A stretch of DNA of 64,000 nucleotides, taken from NCBI GenBank assembly GCA_937911175.1, contig CALDSE010000037.1, positions 1-64,000 on the forward strand. The letters run 5' to 3'. Positions within the stretch are counted from its first letter, which is position 1, and each line of letters begins with the position of its first letter. The DNA comes from an uncultured Sediminibacterium sp. GTDB lineage: Bacteria; Bacteroidota; Bacteroidia; Chitinophagales; Chitinophagaceae. The position numbers and the translations under genes were made by a program. Below are positions 1-8,637 of this stretch, one piece after another. Under the pieces are notes generated by a model. The model saw only the letters and a list, made by a program, of their open reading frames with translations, was not told the DNA's origin and ran no database searches.

Positions 1-1
1 A

Positions 2-70
2 GGATTTAAAAATGTTTCACAAGAAAAATTAAGTTTAGGCATATGCAGCATTTACTGCGCAAGCAAATAA
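2..70 (+). CDS. ubiE: UbiE/MenG methyltransferase, C-terminal end only (partial)
   Basis: A reading frame open from the first bases of the window ends at a TAA at 68-70. Its last residues, GFKNVSQEKLSLGICSIYCA followed by SK, match the usual C-terminus of Bacteroidota demethylmenaquinone methyltransferase (UbiE), which ends in a GIC-x-x-Y-type segment. The enzyme C-methylates demethylmenaquinol in the last step of menaquinone synthesis. The gene body lies upstream of the window. The end overlaps the next gene's ATG by 28 bases, so the two are very probably cotranscribed. Only 22 codons are visible, so the call rests on this tail and on the neighbouring porT-like gene. Confidence 0.68.
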   Translation, partial: GFKNVSQEKLSLGICSIYCASK

Positions 71-798
71 TCACGGGAGCTTTACTGCTTTGCATTTCTT
101 TTGCGTCCATGGCGCAAAGAGGAGATGTGTATCAGCCTTTTCACGATGACCTGCCTTATTATTTAGGAATGAGTATTGGCTTAAATAATAACTATCTTAA
201 TTTTAATAGAAGCACAGAATTTTCAAACCCAGCAGCAGGTGTTACCAATACTATTAATCCAAATAATAATCTTGCCTTAAACCTTGGCTTGACCGGCACA
301 CTGCGCCTTAGTACACATACTTTACTTAGATTAAACCCTACTGTGCTTATCGCTGGTTCAAAAAATGTATATACTTATAAAGAAGTGGGCTCGCCTGATA
401 TCAAAACTATGAATATTTCTTCTGCAATTATTAATATTCCATTGGCTTTAAAAATTGAGTCAGACAGATACAATGCTTTTCATTACACCGATATTATGCG
501 TCATTATGTTTTTGTAGGTGGGAAAATTGATTACGATTTACTAGGATCCAATAAAGCTGTTATTACTAGTAATGGAACTGGAAGTAATAGAACCCCTTAC
601 CCCAATACTTTAAAAAGTATTGACTATGGCTATGAAATGGGCCTAGGTGTAAGTTTTTATTTACGGTACGCCACTATTTCACCAGAAGTAAAATTTAGTT
701 ATGGTGTAAGAAATTTAAATAAAGGAGATGCTCTTTTATCTAGTATTAGAGATATCACAGGTAATTTTGTTTATTTCACCGTTCATATAGAAAACTAA
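43..798 (+). CDS. porT: PorT-like outer-membrane beta-barrel protein (type IX secretion)
   Basis: A 251-residue protein with an N-terminal signal peptide (hydrophobic ITGALLLCISFASMA, cleavage before QRGD). The rest has alternating polar/hydrophobic strands rich in Tyr, Asn and Gly, typical of a small outer-membrane barrel. Length and the early segment DLPYYLGMSIGLN fit the PorT family, an accessory protein of the Bacteroidota type IX secretion system that is about 240 residues long. The start overlaps the end of ubiE, and pyrC follows after 6 bases, so it sits inside an operon. From recall, linkage to ubiE is common for this family. Another porin-like OmpA-type barrel cannot be excluded. Confidence 0.68.
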   Translation: MQHLLRKQIITGALLLCISFASMAQRGDVYQPFHDDLPYYLGMSIGLNNNYLNFNRSTEFSNPAAGVTNTINPNNNLALNLGLTGTLRLSTHTLLRLNPTVLIAGSKNVYTYKEVGSPDIKTMNISSAIINIPLALKIESDRYNAFHYTDIMRHYVFVGGKIDYDLLGSNKAVITSNGTGSNRTPYPNTLKSIDYGYEMGLGVSFYLRYATISPEVKFSYGVRNLNKGDALLSSIRDITGNFVYFTVHIEN

Positions 799-804
799 TT
801 AAGT

Positions 805-2145
805 ATGAATAGCTACTTAATAAAAAATGTACAAATCGTAAATGAAGGCAAAACCATCCAGGGTGATGTCTTCATTAAAAATGGTCGTATTGAAAAAATA
901 GCAAGCCAAATTGAATCCATAGGCGGCATTACTGAAATTGATGGTGAAAATCAATTTCTACTGCCAGGTGTGATTGATGATCAAGTGCATTTTAGAGAGC
1001 CAGGTTTAACACATAAAGCCAATATTTATAGCGAGGCCAAGGCAGCCATAGCGGGCGGCACCACCAGCTTTATGGAAATGCCCAATACACAACCACCCGT
1101 ATTTACACAAGCATTATTAGAAGATAAATATCAAATAGGTGCCAATACATCACTAGCTAATTATTCTTTTTATATGGGTACTTCTCAAGACAACTTGGAA
1201 GAAATTTTAAAGACCAATGATAAAAAAAAGGATGTCTGCGGATTGAAAATATTTATGGGATCATCTACAGGTAATTTATTGGTAGAAAACCCTTTGGTAC
1301 TTGAAAAAATATTTGGTGGTACTGAACTTTTAATTGCTACGCACTGCGAAGAAGAAAGTCTTATTAAAAGAAATAAAGCAGCGCTAGAAGCCATCAAACC
1401 TATTTTAGAACCCTCCGATCATCCTATTATTAGAGACGAAGAAGTTTGTTTTGAATCTTCTTTCAAAGCCATTCAACTAGCCAAAAAATTCGACGCCAGA
1501 TTACATATTTTACATATTAGTACTGCAAAAGAATTACAATTATTCTCCAATTTAAGAACCTTAGCAGATAAAAGAATTACTGCAGAAGTTTGTGTGCATC
1601 ATTTACATTTTACCGCTAATGACTATGCTAGTTTAGGTAATTTAATTAAGTGCAACCCTGCCATTAAAGCGCCAGAAAATAAAAATGCATTGTGGGAAGG
1701 ATTACTAAATGACCAACTAGATGTTATTGCCACCGACCATGCACCCCATACCTGGACAGAGAAACAAGAAGCCTATGCGCATGCGCATGCTGGCCTACCG
1801 CTGGTTCAACATGGTCTACTATTGATGCTTAAATATGTTGATGAAGGGAAAATGAGTATGGAGAAGATGGTAGAAAAAATGAGTCATGCAGTTGCTACTT
1901 GTTTTCAAATTAAAGACCGTGGTTTTATTAGAGAGGGCTATCATGCCGACTTAGTACTTGTTAAAAAAGCGCCTTATACAGTTAGTAAAGACAATATTTT
2001 ATACCACTGTGGCTGGAGCCCTTTTGAAGGTAACAGCTTCCCTTACCAAGTGAATACGACTTTTGTAAATGGATACAAAGTATACCATGAAGGAGTATTT
2101 AATGAAGCACAGAAAGGTCAACGCCTTCAATTTACAAGAAGCTAA
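805..2145 (+). CDS. pyrC: Dihydroorotase
   Basis: A 446-residue amidohydrolase that cyclises carbamoyl-aspartate to dihydroorotate in pyrimidine synthesis. Visible family motifs, in order, are DDQVHFREPG (about 58-67), GGTTSFMEMPNT, the metal-bridging lysine in GLKIFMGSSTG, THCEEE, HILHIST and the late TDHAPH motif with the catalytic Asp. The first His of the usual D-x-H-x-H metal pair is Gln here (D-Q-V-H); I recall this variant in other Bacteroidota dihydroorotases, so it is probably lineage-typical rather than inactivating. It lies between porT and a MutS-like gene on one strand with tight spacing. pyrD lies 21 kb away in its own unit. Confidence 0.93.
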   Translation: MNSYLIKNVQIVNEGKTIQGDVFIKNGRIEKIASQIESIGGITEIDGENQFLLPGVIDDQVHFREPGLTHKANIYSEAKAAIAGGTTSFMEMPNTQPPVFTQALLEDKYQIGANTSLANYSFYMGTSQDNLEEILKTNDKKKDVCGLKIFMGSSTGNLLVENPLVLEKIFGGTELLIATHCEEESLIKRNKAALEAIKPILEPSDHPIIRDEEVCFESSFKAIQLAKKFDARLHILHISTAKELQLFSNLRTLADKRITAEVCVHHLHFTANDYASLGNLIKCNPAIKAPENKNALWEGLLNDQLDVIATDHAPHTWTEKQEAYAHAHAGLPLVQHGLLLMLKYVDEGKMSMEKMVEKMSHAVATCFQIKDRGFIREGYHADLVLVKKAPYTVSKDNILYHCGWSPFEGNSFPYQVNTTFVNGYKVYHEGVFNEAQKGQRLQFTRS

Positions 2146-2155
2146 AAGTAATTTT

Positions 2156-3484
2156 ATGCAGGTGGATAAAATTACTTTAAAAGATATTGGCTTATTTGAT
2201 AACGAAGAGTCGATAGGGCTTATATCTCATCTCAATTTTTGCAAGTCCAATGGGGGCAAAATACATTTAGACCATTACCTTTCAAATCCTTTATCTACTA
2301 TAGCCTCCATTGAGCAAAGACAAAATGCCATTGCTTATTTTATAGGCAATATCAATTTTGTAGAAGCATTGAAAATTACCAATGGCACTACACTTGTCAT
2401 TGAGAAGTTTTTTGATACCGGTTTTAAAAGAATTCCTACACAAATTAGTTTGCCTGCTGCCTACTGGTTTAAGTTTATGAGTGCTTCAGACTATTCCTTA
2501 CTTCATTATTCACTAGGACATTTAATTTTATTTTATGAAAATTTAAATAAATGGTTAGCGGTATTTGAAACCATAAAGGATAATCCCATCATTGAATCAC
2601 TGGTTCAAAAAATAAGAAAATACACGAACCATCCTTCTCTAGCTAGCCTACCCGCTTCTACTAAGTTAGAGAACCCGCAAACAGTACTTTCTTTCTGCCA
2701 TTTTTTCTTATATCATTATAAAAATAATACCCTACAGCTTTTAGAATATTATTACGAACTAGACGCCTATTATAGCATGGCCATGGCTTCTAAAAATTAT
2801 AACTTTGTTTTTCCTACTTGGCTAGATAATGATACACCTGTTTTTGAAGTCACTGGCGCCATTCACCCCCTAGTGCATAATGCTGTTGATAACGAACTAT
2901 CGCTTAGTCATCAAAGTAATTTACTTTTTTTAACGGGCGCGAATATGGCTGGTAAAAGCACTTTTATAAAAACAACGGGTATTGTTTTATACCTAGCGCA
3001 TATTGGCATTGGCGTGCCTGCTAAAAAATTAGCATTGACTTTATTTGATGGCCTTATTACCAATTTAACCATTGCAGACAATATCGTTAAAGGAGAAAGT
3101 TATTTTTTCAATGAAGTACAAAGAATAAAAAATACCATCGAAAAAATAATAGACAGCAAAAAATATTTTGTTTTAATTGACGAATTATTCAAAGGTACCA
3201 ATATTCAAGATGCCATGAAATGCAGCAGCGCCGTTATTGAAGGTTTACAAAATTTAAGAAATAGTTTATTTATTATATCTACCCATTTATATGAAATAAG
3301 CGATGGCTTAAAAGGTTTTGATAATATACAGTTTAGTTATTTTGAAACAGCCGTCAAAGAAAAAGAATTGATTTTTCATTATCAATTAAAAAAAGGAGTG
3401 AGTCAAGATAGACTCGGTTATTTAATCCTAGAAAGAGAGGGCGTGGTGGACCTGCTAAAAAATATTAGCAAAAACAAGTATTAA
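2156..3484 (+). CDS. Short MutS-family ATPase without mismatch-binding domain
   Basis: The C-terminal half holds a MutS domain V ATPase: Walker A TGANMAGKST at about residues 260-269, Walker B YFVLIDELFKGTN, and a STH switch motif. At 442 residues it is about half the length of true MutS, and it lacks the N-terminal mismatch-recognition domains and the Phe-x-Glu motif; the N-terminal half looks like a lever/clamp-type helical region. It is also too short for MutS2 and has no Smr domain. The ATG at 2156 is preferred because an upstream in-frame ATG at 2069 would overlap pyrC by 77 bases. Its role in mismatch repair is unproven. Similar short MutS-like proteins are annotated in Bacteroidota. 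Confidence 0.85.
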   Translation: MQVDKITLKDIGLFDNEESIGLISHLNFCKSNGGKIHLDHYLSNPLSTIASIEQRQNAIAYFIGNINFVEALKITNGTTLVIEKFFDTGFKRIPTQISLPAAYWFKFMSASDYSLLHYSLGHLILFYENLNKWLAVFETIKDNPIIESLVQKIRKYTNHPSLASLPASTKLENPQTVLSFCHFFLYHYKNNTLQLLEYYYELDAYYSMAMASKNYNFVFPTWLDNDTPVFEVTGAIHPLVHNAVDNELSLSHQSNLLFLTGANMAGKSTFIKTTGIVLYLAHIGIGVPAKKLALTLFDGLITNLTIADNIVKGESYFFNEVQRIKNTIEKIIDSKKYFVLIDELFKGTNIQDAMKCSSAVIEGLQNLRNSLFIISTHLYEISDGLKGFDNIQFSYFETAVKEKELIFHYQLKKGVSQDRLGYLILEREGVVDLLKNISKNKY

Positions 3485-3529
3485 TACTTTCAATTCGCTT
3501 TAGTATCTAATTTAGTTTCAAGCAAAAAG

Positions 3530-5086
3530 ATGCTTGTAAAAACCAAGGGCAGCGCTATTGTAGGTATTGACGCTGTCACCATTACCATTGAAGTGAATGT
3601 AAGTATGGGCCAAGGCTATTGTATAGTGGGCCTTCCCGATAATGCTGTCAAAGAAAGTTTAGATCGAACCGAAAGCGCCATTAAGTCTAATGGCTTTCAT
3701 ATGCCGCGTACTAAACTGGTCATTAATTTATCGCCCGCCGATTTGAAAAAATCGGGTGCCGCCTTTGATTTACCTATTGCTATTGGCATTTTAGCAGCCT
3801 CGGAACAAATTACCCAGCCTTCCCTGATTGAAAAATATGTTTGTATGGGCGAACTGGGACTGGATGGAAATTTATATCCCATTAAAGGCATACTTGCCAT
3901 GGCCATGCAAGCTAAAGAAGAAGGCTTTGCAGCCATGATTGTCCCAAAACAAAATGCTGCAGAGGCCTTAATGGTAGAAGGTATTCCCATTTTTGCTTTC
4001 TCTTCTCTACAGGAGGTAGTTCATTTTTTAAATAACCCTTATGATGAGAAACAAAATAAGCTGCAGCAAGACCATACTAGTATAAATCAAAATATGCAAA
4101 CCGAAACCAGTCCCAATTTTGCAGATATAAAAGGGCAGTCAGCAGCCAAGCGTGCTTTAGAAATTGCAAGTGCAGGAGGACATAATTTAATTATGATTGG
4201 GCCACCCGGCGCAGGAAAAACCTTGCTTTCAAGAAGTATTGTTTCTATTTTACCCCCTTTAAATAAAAACGAAGCACTCGAGACCAGTAAAATTTATAGT
4301 GTAAGTGGAAAGATCCCCTTGGATAAACAATTAATAAGTCAAAGGCCCTTTAGACAACCGCATCATACCTTATCAGCCATTGCCATGATTGGAGGAGGTG
4401 GCCATCCTCAACCTGGAGAAATTTCTTTAGCCCATAATGGAGTTTTATTTTTAGATGAACTTCCAGAGTTCAATAAATCGGTGATTGAAGTGCTAAGACA
4501 ACCCATGGAAGCAGGCACTGTGAGTATTGCCAGGGCTAAAATGACGGTCAATTTTCCCGCCAGATTTATGCTACTGGCAGCCATGAACCCTTGTCCTTGT
4601 GGCTATTACAACCATCCGCAGAAACCCTGTCATTGTAGTGTTACGCAAATACAGAAATACCTTCATAAAATTTCAGGCCCCCTATTAGATCGAATTGATT
4701 TGCATATTGAAGTAACCCCTGTACCCTATTCCGAACTCATTAAAACCGAAAATGCTGAAAACTCAATTGAAATTGCTAAACGAGTTGAATTAGCAAGGGC
4801 CATTCAAATAGAAAGGTACCAAAATGAACCAGGCATTTACACCAATGCCCAAATGAACGAGGCTTTATTAAAAAAATGGGGCCTTCTTTCCCCGGCAGCC
4901 GAAAAATTATTGGAATTAGCAATGGAAAAATTTCAATTTAGCGCTCGGGCCTATGATAGAATTAGAAAATTGGGACGAACCATTGCTGATTTAGAAGCAA
5001 ATACTACCATAAAAGAAGAGCATATTAGCGAGGCCATCCAATATCGTAATTTAGACAGGTCTACCTGGGGTCAATTTAAAAATTAA
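3530..5086 (+). CDS. YifB/ComM-family Mg-chelatase-like AAA+ ATPase
   Basis: A 518-residue protein with the full family architecture: an N-terminal ChlI/Lon-like S5 domain (residues 1-170, with NLSPADLKKSGAAFDLPIA), Walker A GPPGAGKT at 224-231, Walker B LFLDELPEF, the motif VIEVLRQPMEAG, a Cys cluster CPCGYYNHP...CHC that probably binds zinc, and a C-terminal lid domain ending in YRNLDR. ComM in Haemophilus and Vibrio is a hexameric helicase that aids branch migration during natural transformation; the role here is inferred from family only. It is the last gene of the ubiE-porT-pyrC-mutS-like strand run and ends 20 bases before a convergent gene. Confidence 0.93.
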   Translation: MLVKTKGSAIVGIDAVTITIEVNVSMGQGYCIVGLPDNAVKESLDRTESAIKSNGFHMPRTKLVINLSPADLKKSGAAFDLPIAIGILAASEQITQPSLIEKYVCMGELGLDGNLYPIKGILAMAMQAKEEGFAAMIVPKQNAAEALMVEGIPIFAFSSLQEVVHFLNNPYDEKQNKLQQDHTSINQNMQTETSPNFADIKGQSAAKRALEIASAGGHNLIMIGPPGAGKTLLSRSIVSILPPLNKNEALETSKIYSVSGKIPLDKQLISQRPFRQPHHTLSAIAMIGGGGHPQPGEISLAHNGVLFLDELPEFNKSVIEVLRQPMEAGTVSIARAKMTVNFPARFMLLAAMNPCPCGYYNHPQKPCHCSVTQIQKYLHKISGPLLDRIDLHIEVTPVPYSELIKTENAENSIEIAKRVELARAIQIERYQNEPGIYTNAQMNEALLKKWGLLSPAAEKLLELAMEKFQFSARAYDRIRKLGRTIADLEANTTIKEEHISEAIQYRNLDRSTWGQFKN

Positions 5087-5106
5087 AGGCAATAAAATTA
5101 AAACGG

Positions 5107-5472
5107 CTAGTATTGTCCTGTTTTTAGCATCACTAAAGTGCAGGCTTCAATTGTTTCGATTCCTTTTTCGGTGGCTAAACTATTCAAAATTGGATTTTCT
5201 GTACCCGGATTAAATATAATTCTTCTAGGTTTCAAATCTATAATAGCATTGTAGTAGTCTTCTTGTGCTGATGGACCCAAATACAGGGTGACAGTGTCTA
5301 TACGCTCATTTGTTGGCCATTCATTAATGATAGTTGTGCTAAGAATTTCCCCTTTTTTTATCCCAAAAGGATACACTGCATGTCCTTTTTCTACTAATAA
5401 GGCAGTTGCCATAAAACTATATCTGTCTGCATTGGGTGTTGCTCCAAGAATTAATGTAATGGGTGTATTCAT
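5107..5472 (-). CDS. CoA-binding domain protein
   Basis: A 121-residue single-domain Rossmann protein. The start ITLILGATPNADRYSFMA has the nucleotide-binding turn of the CoA_binding_2 family, and the end, with PRRIIFNPGTENP and an EACTLVM segment, is typical of the same family (YccU-like). These proteins correspond to the N-terminal CoA-binding domain of acyl-CoA synthetases; no catalytic activity is established for the stand-alone form. It is convergent with the YifB gene (20 bases apart) and divergent from the Lys-rich protein gene, with which it shares a 101-base upstream region that carries a short inverted repeat. Confidence 0.85.
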   Translation of the reverse strand: MNTPITLILGATPNADRYSFMATALLVEKGHAVYPFGIKKGEILSTTIINEWPTNERIDTVTLYLGPSAQEDYYNAIIDLKPRRIIFNPGTENPILNSLATEKGIETIEACTLVMLKTGQY

Positions 5473-5515
5473 TTTACAAAGCTATTACAAAAAATGAAAA
5501 TGTTTTAATATAGTT

Positions 5516-5539
5516 CGATAAAACGATGTAATTTTATCG
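5516..5539. promoter_or_regulatory. Perfect 8-bp inverted repeat in divergent promoter region
   Basis: CGATAAAA and TTTTATCG flank an 8-base centre between the divergent CoA-binding and Lys-rich protein genes. It lies 35 bases before the Lys-rich start, with no T-run on either strand, so it looks more like an operator or a 5'-UTR hairpin than a terminator. Function is inferred from position only. Confidence 0.4.
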
Positions 5540-5573
5540 TCCAATTCGTTTACACAAAATCAAATTAACAAAA

Positions 5574-6008
5574 ATGGCAAAGTCAAGTAAGAAGAAAGTA
5601 GCTACAAAAAAGAAAGTAGTAGCCCCTAAGAAAAAAGTGGTAGCAAAGAAATCTGTTAAAAAAGCAGCTAAGAAAGCCGCAAAAAAAACAACTAAAAAAG
5701 CAGCCCCTAAAAAGAAAGTAGCTCCAAAGAAAAAAGTAGCCGCAAAAAAGACTGTTAAAAAAGCAGCCAAGAAAGCGGTAAAAAAAGCAGCCCCTAAAAA
5801 GAAGGTAGCCGTAAAGAAAGCAACTAAAAAAGTAGCTCCTAAGAAAAAGGCAGTCGCTCCTAAAACTGTTAAAAAAGCAGTAAAAAAAGCAGCTCCAAAA
5901 AAGAAAGTAGCCTCTAAGAAAAAAGCAACTGCTCCAGTAGCAGCCCCTGCTGTAGTAACGCCAACTCTATTTACAGAGCCAACTACTAATTCGACGCCTA
6001 CAGTTTAG
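5574..6008 (+). CDS. Histone H1-like Lys/Ala/Pro repeat protein
   Basis: A 144-residue, highly basic, low-complexity protein made of degenerate repeats such as KKAAKKA, APKKKVA and VKKA. It begins MAKSSKKKVATKKK and ends in a neutral tail (APVAAPAVVTPTLFTEP). The composition matches eukaryotic H1 C-terminal tails and bacterial Hc1/AlgP/HU-tail-like proteins that coat DNA, and similar proteins are common in Bacteroidota. No folded domain is visible, so DNA compaction is an inference from composition. It is a monocistronic gene followed by its own terminator. The opposite-strand frame over it is a Phe/Ala-rich artefact of the AAA/AAG/GCN codons. Confidence 0.85.
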   Translation: MAKSSKKKVATKKKVVAPKKKVVAKKSVKKAAKKAAKKTTKKAAPKKKVAPKKKVAAKKTVKKAAKKAVKKAAPKKKVAVKKATKKVAPKKKAVAPKTVKKAVKKAAPKKKVASKKKATAPVAAPAVVTPTLFTEPTTNSTPTV

Positions 6009-6028
6009 TAAAAAAAACTTAAATTACA

Positions 6029-6072
6029 ATCCCGCTCCGTTTCCGATTTTTCGGTGGAGGCGGGATTTTTTA
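6029..6072 (+). terminator. Rho-independent terminator after the Lys-rich gene
   Basis: ATCCCGC near 6029-6035 pairs with GCGGGAT at 6060-6066, with further imperfect pairing inside, followed by a run of T at 6067-6071. It lies 20 bases after the stop codon. Confidence 0.8.
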
Positions 6073-6094
6073 TTTTTAATATAAATTCATTTTT

Positions 6095-8518
6095 ATGCGT
6101 ATTATTTTAATGTTATTATGTTTTCCTTTTTTACTGCAAGCGCAAAACAATTCAATTGCAGAGAAAACAAAAAATATGGAATTGCGAAAAGGTTTTTATG
6201 ATTTTTATTGGGACAATACCAATGGAAAAATATACCTAGTTGTAGACAAATTGAATATGCCTTTTTTGTACGTCAACTCTTTACCAGCTGGACTGGGATC
6301 CAATGATATTGGGCTTGATAGAGGACAACTAGGCGATTCAAGAATTGTATACTTTAATCGAGTAGGTAAAAAATTATTCTTAACACAGCCCAATCTTGAT
6401 TACAGGGCAGTCACAAAAGATAAAAGAGAGCAAAAAGCTGTGGAGCAATCTTTTGCTCAGTCTATTCTTTTTAATTTTAATATTGAAGCTGAGGAAGAAA
6501 ATGCAGCCGATCCTTCAATGAACAAAATATTAATTGACGCCACCAGCTTCTTGTTAAGAGATGCGCACGGTGTAGTAGATAGAATTAAGCGTGCAAGACA
6601 AGGCACTTATACCATCAACGAAAATAGATCTGCTATTTATATTCAAAACACTAAGAACTTTCCAAAAAATGCAGAGTTCGAAGCAACAGTGACATTTGTT
6701 GGCGGATCCGATGCAGGAAGATTGGTGCAATCCGTAACACCTTCTCCAGAAGCAATCACTGTTAGAATGCATCATAGCTTTGTAGCATTACCAGACAATA
6801 ATTACAGTCCAAGAAAATATGATATTCGAAGTGGCTATGGAGGTACAAGTTTTTTCAATTACAGTTCTGATATAAGTGAACCCATTCAGCAAATGGTGAT
6901 CAACAGACATCGTTTACAGAAAAAAGATCCTACTGCTGCTATCAGCGAAGCTGTTAAACCCATTATTTATTATTTAGACAATGGCACACCAGAACCAATT
7001 CGCTCTGCATTATTAGAAGGCGGAAAATGGTGGAACCAAGCATTTGAAGCAGCCGGTTATAAAAATGCATTTCAATTATACATCCTTCCAGACTCTGCAG
7101 ACCCAATGGATATTCGTTACAATATGATCAATTGGGTGCACCGTTCTACTAGAGGATGGAGTTATGGCGCTTCTGTGGTGGACCCTAGAACTGGAGAGAT
7201 TATCAAAGGTCAAGTTTCATTAGGCTCTTTGAGAGTGAGACAGGATTATTTAATTTTTGCTGCTTTACTATCCCCTTATACAACAGGCAAGCCGGTGTCA
7301 GAGGAAATGCGTAAAGCTGCAATTCATAGATTAAGACAACTTTCTGCGCATGAAATTGGACATACCTTGGGCTTACAACACAATTATGCATCTAGTTTTA
7401 ATGATCGATCATCGGTGATGGACTACCCACATCCAAATGTTTTTGTAAACGCAAAAGGTGCTTTAGATTTCTCTACCATTTACACAGACGAAATTGGTCT
7501 TTGGGATAAACGCGCTATCACTTATGGTTACCAAGATTTTCCAAAAGGCACAGATGAAGCAAATGCTTTAAATAATTTATTAGAAGAAAATTCAAAAAAT
7601 GGATTACAATTTATTGCAGATGCAGACGCAAGAGCAGCAGGCGGCATGCACCCCAATGCGCATTTATGGGACAACCAACCTGATGCAGTGGATGGATTAA
7701 TGCAAACTTTTGCTGTACGCAATAAAGCGATGCAACAATTTAGCGAAGACGCGGTGAAACTGGGTACCCCACTTGCTCAACTAGAAGACATGCTTGTGCC
7801 GGTCTATAATTACCATCGATACCAGTACGAAGCAGTTACAAAATTAATTGGAGGCGTCAATTATCAATATAGTGTTAGAGGAGACAAAAATCAAATTCAA
7901 CCCACTATTTTACCAAATGCGATGCAGCAAAAAGCCTTAGATGCAGCTTTGGCTTGTTTAGCACCTAGCTTCTTATCGATTCCAGAAAATATTTTACAAT
8001 TGATTCCTCCAAGACCACCAATGTACTATGGCGTAGGGGAATTATTTACAAAAAGAACCGGATTAAGTTTTGATGCTTTATCTCCAGCCGAAGCCTTGGT
8101 GGATTTTGAATTGTCTTTTTTATTCAATGCAGAAAGGGCCAATCGCTTAGTACAAAACAAAGCTAGAGCTGGAAGTATGGGATGGGACAATGTATTAGAT
8201 GCAATTTTAGATAAAACTTGGTATGCCACAACGGTGTCTGGTATGGCGGGTTCCATTCAATTACAAACCCAACAACAAACCTTAAGCTGGCTGATTGGCA
8301 TGAGCCAAAGTAGTGATGCTAATTTTGAAGTAAAAAGTATTTGTGCGAATAGATTGAATAAATTGAAATCAAAATTAACCAGTTTATCCATCAGCAACCC
8401 TAAGCTTACAGCACATTATCAATATGCCATTAGCAGAATTAATGATCCTGAGAAAATCACGCTTCCTAAACCTGTAGTCATTCCTCCAGGTGCGCCGATT
8501 GGATGTGATGTAGAATAA
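6095..8518 (+). CDS. Secreted zinc-dependent metalloprotease (DUF5117/DUF4953 type)
   Basis: An 807-residue exported protein. The signal peptide is MRIILMLLCFPFLLQAQ. The zincin motif HEIGHTLGLQHN places zinc ligands at H419, H423 and H429 with catalytic E420, and a Met-turn-like SSVMDYPHP follows. The N-terminal 200 residues (KGFYDFYWD...GKIYLVVD) match the DUF5118/DUF5117 region and the C-terminal half the DUF4953 region of a large Bacteroidota protease family. Substrate is unknown. The likely location is periplasm or cell exterior; I see no C-terminal type IX sorting domain. It is a single gene between two terminators. Confidence 0.88.
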   Translation: MRIILMLLCFPFLLQAQNNSIAEKTKNMELRKGFYDFYWDNTNGKIYLVVDKLNMPFLYVNSLPAGLGSNDIGLDRGQLGDSRIVYFNRVGKKLFLTQPNLDYRAVTKDKREQKAVEQSFAQSILFNFNIEAEEENAADPSMNKILIDATSFLLRDAHGVVDRIKRARQGTYTINENRSAIYIQNTKNFPKNAEFEATVTFVGGSDAGRLVQSVTPSPEAITVRMHHSFVALPDNNYSPRKYDIRSGYGGTSFFNYSSDISEPIQQMVINRHRLQKKDPTAAISEAVKPIIYYLDNGTPEPIRSALLEGGKWWNQAFEAAGYKNAFQLYILPDSADPMDIRYNMINWVHRSTRGWSYGASVVDPRTGEIIKGQVSLGSLRVRQDYLIFAALLSPYTTGKPVSEEMRKAAIHRLRQLSAHEIGHTLGLQHNYASSFNDRSSVMDYPHPNVFVNAKGALDFSTIYTDEIGLWDKRAITYGYQDFPKGTDEANALNNLLEENSKNGLQFIADADARAAGGMHPNAHLWDNQPDAVDGLMQTFAVRNKAMQQFSEDAVKLGTPLAQLEDMLVPVYNYHRYQYEAVTKLIGGVNYQYSVRGDKNQIQPTILPNAMQQKALDAALACLAPSFLSIPENILQLIPPRPPMYYGVGELFTKRTGLSFDALSPAEALVDFELSFLFNAERANRLVQNKARAGSMGWDNVLDAILDKTWYATTVSGMAGSIQLQTQQQTLSWLIGMSQSSDANFEVKSICANRLNKLKSKLTSLSISNPKLTAHYQYAISRINDPEKITLPKPVVIPPGAPIGCDVE

Positions 8519-8540
8519 GAAAAATCATTAGAGTTTAAAT

Positions 8541-8573
8541 AAAAAAGCCCCGCGGATTTCGTGGGGCTTTTTT
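8541..8573. terminator. Bidirectional terminator between metalloprotease and E2 genes
   Basis: AAAAAGCCCC and GGGGCTTTTTT form a strong stem around CGCGGATTTCGT, with an A-run before and a T-run after, so it can terminate both strands. It lies about 25 bases after the metalloprotease stop. Confidence 0.88.
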
Positions 8574-8610
8574 AATATCATTAGAGTAAAAATAATAAGA
8601 GTAAAAAAAT

Positions 8611-8637
8611 CGAGGGGCCCGTTTATGGGGTCCCTCG
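8611..8637 (-). terminator. Hairpin with T-run on the minus strand (E2 transcript end)
   Basis: CGAGGG...CCCTCG stem. On the minus strand it is followed by ATTTTTTT (8603-8610) and preceded by CTCTAATGATTTTTT. The apical sequence CCCCATAAACGGG (minus strand, 8618-8630) is identical to that of the hairpin at 30354-30382. Confidence 0.7.

Noticed and set aside
2069..2155. Longer start of the MutS-like protein
   Set aside because: It would overlap the pyrC coding region by 77 bases and adds residues unlike the family; the ATG at 2156 suffices.
5534..5770. Opposite-strand frame of 78 Phe/Ala-rich residues
   Set aside because: It is the complement of the Lys/Ala repeat codons of the histone-like gene, with no independent support.
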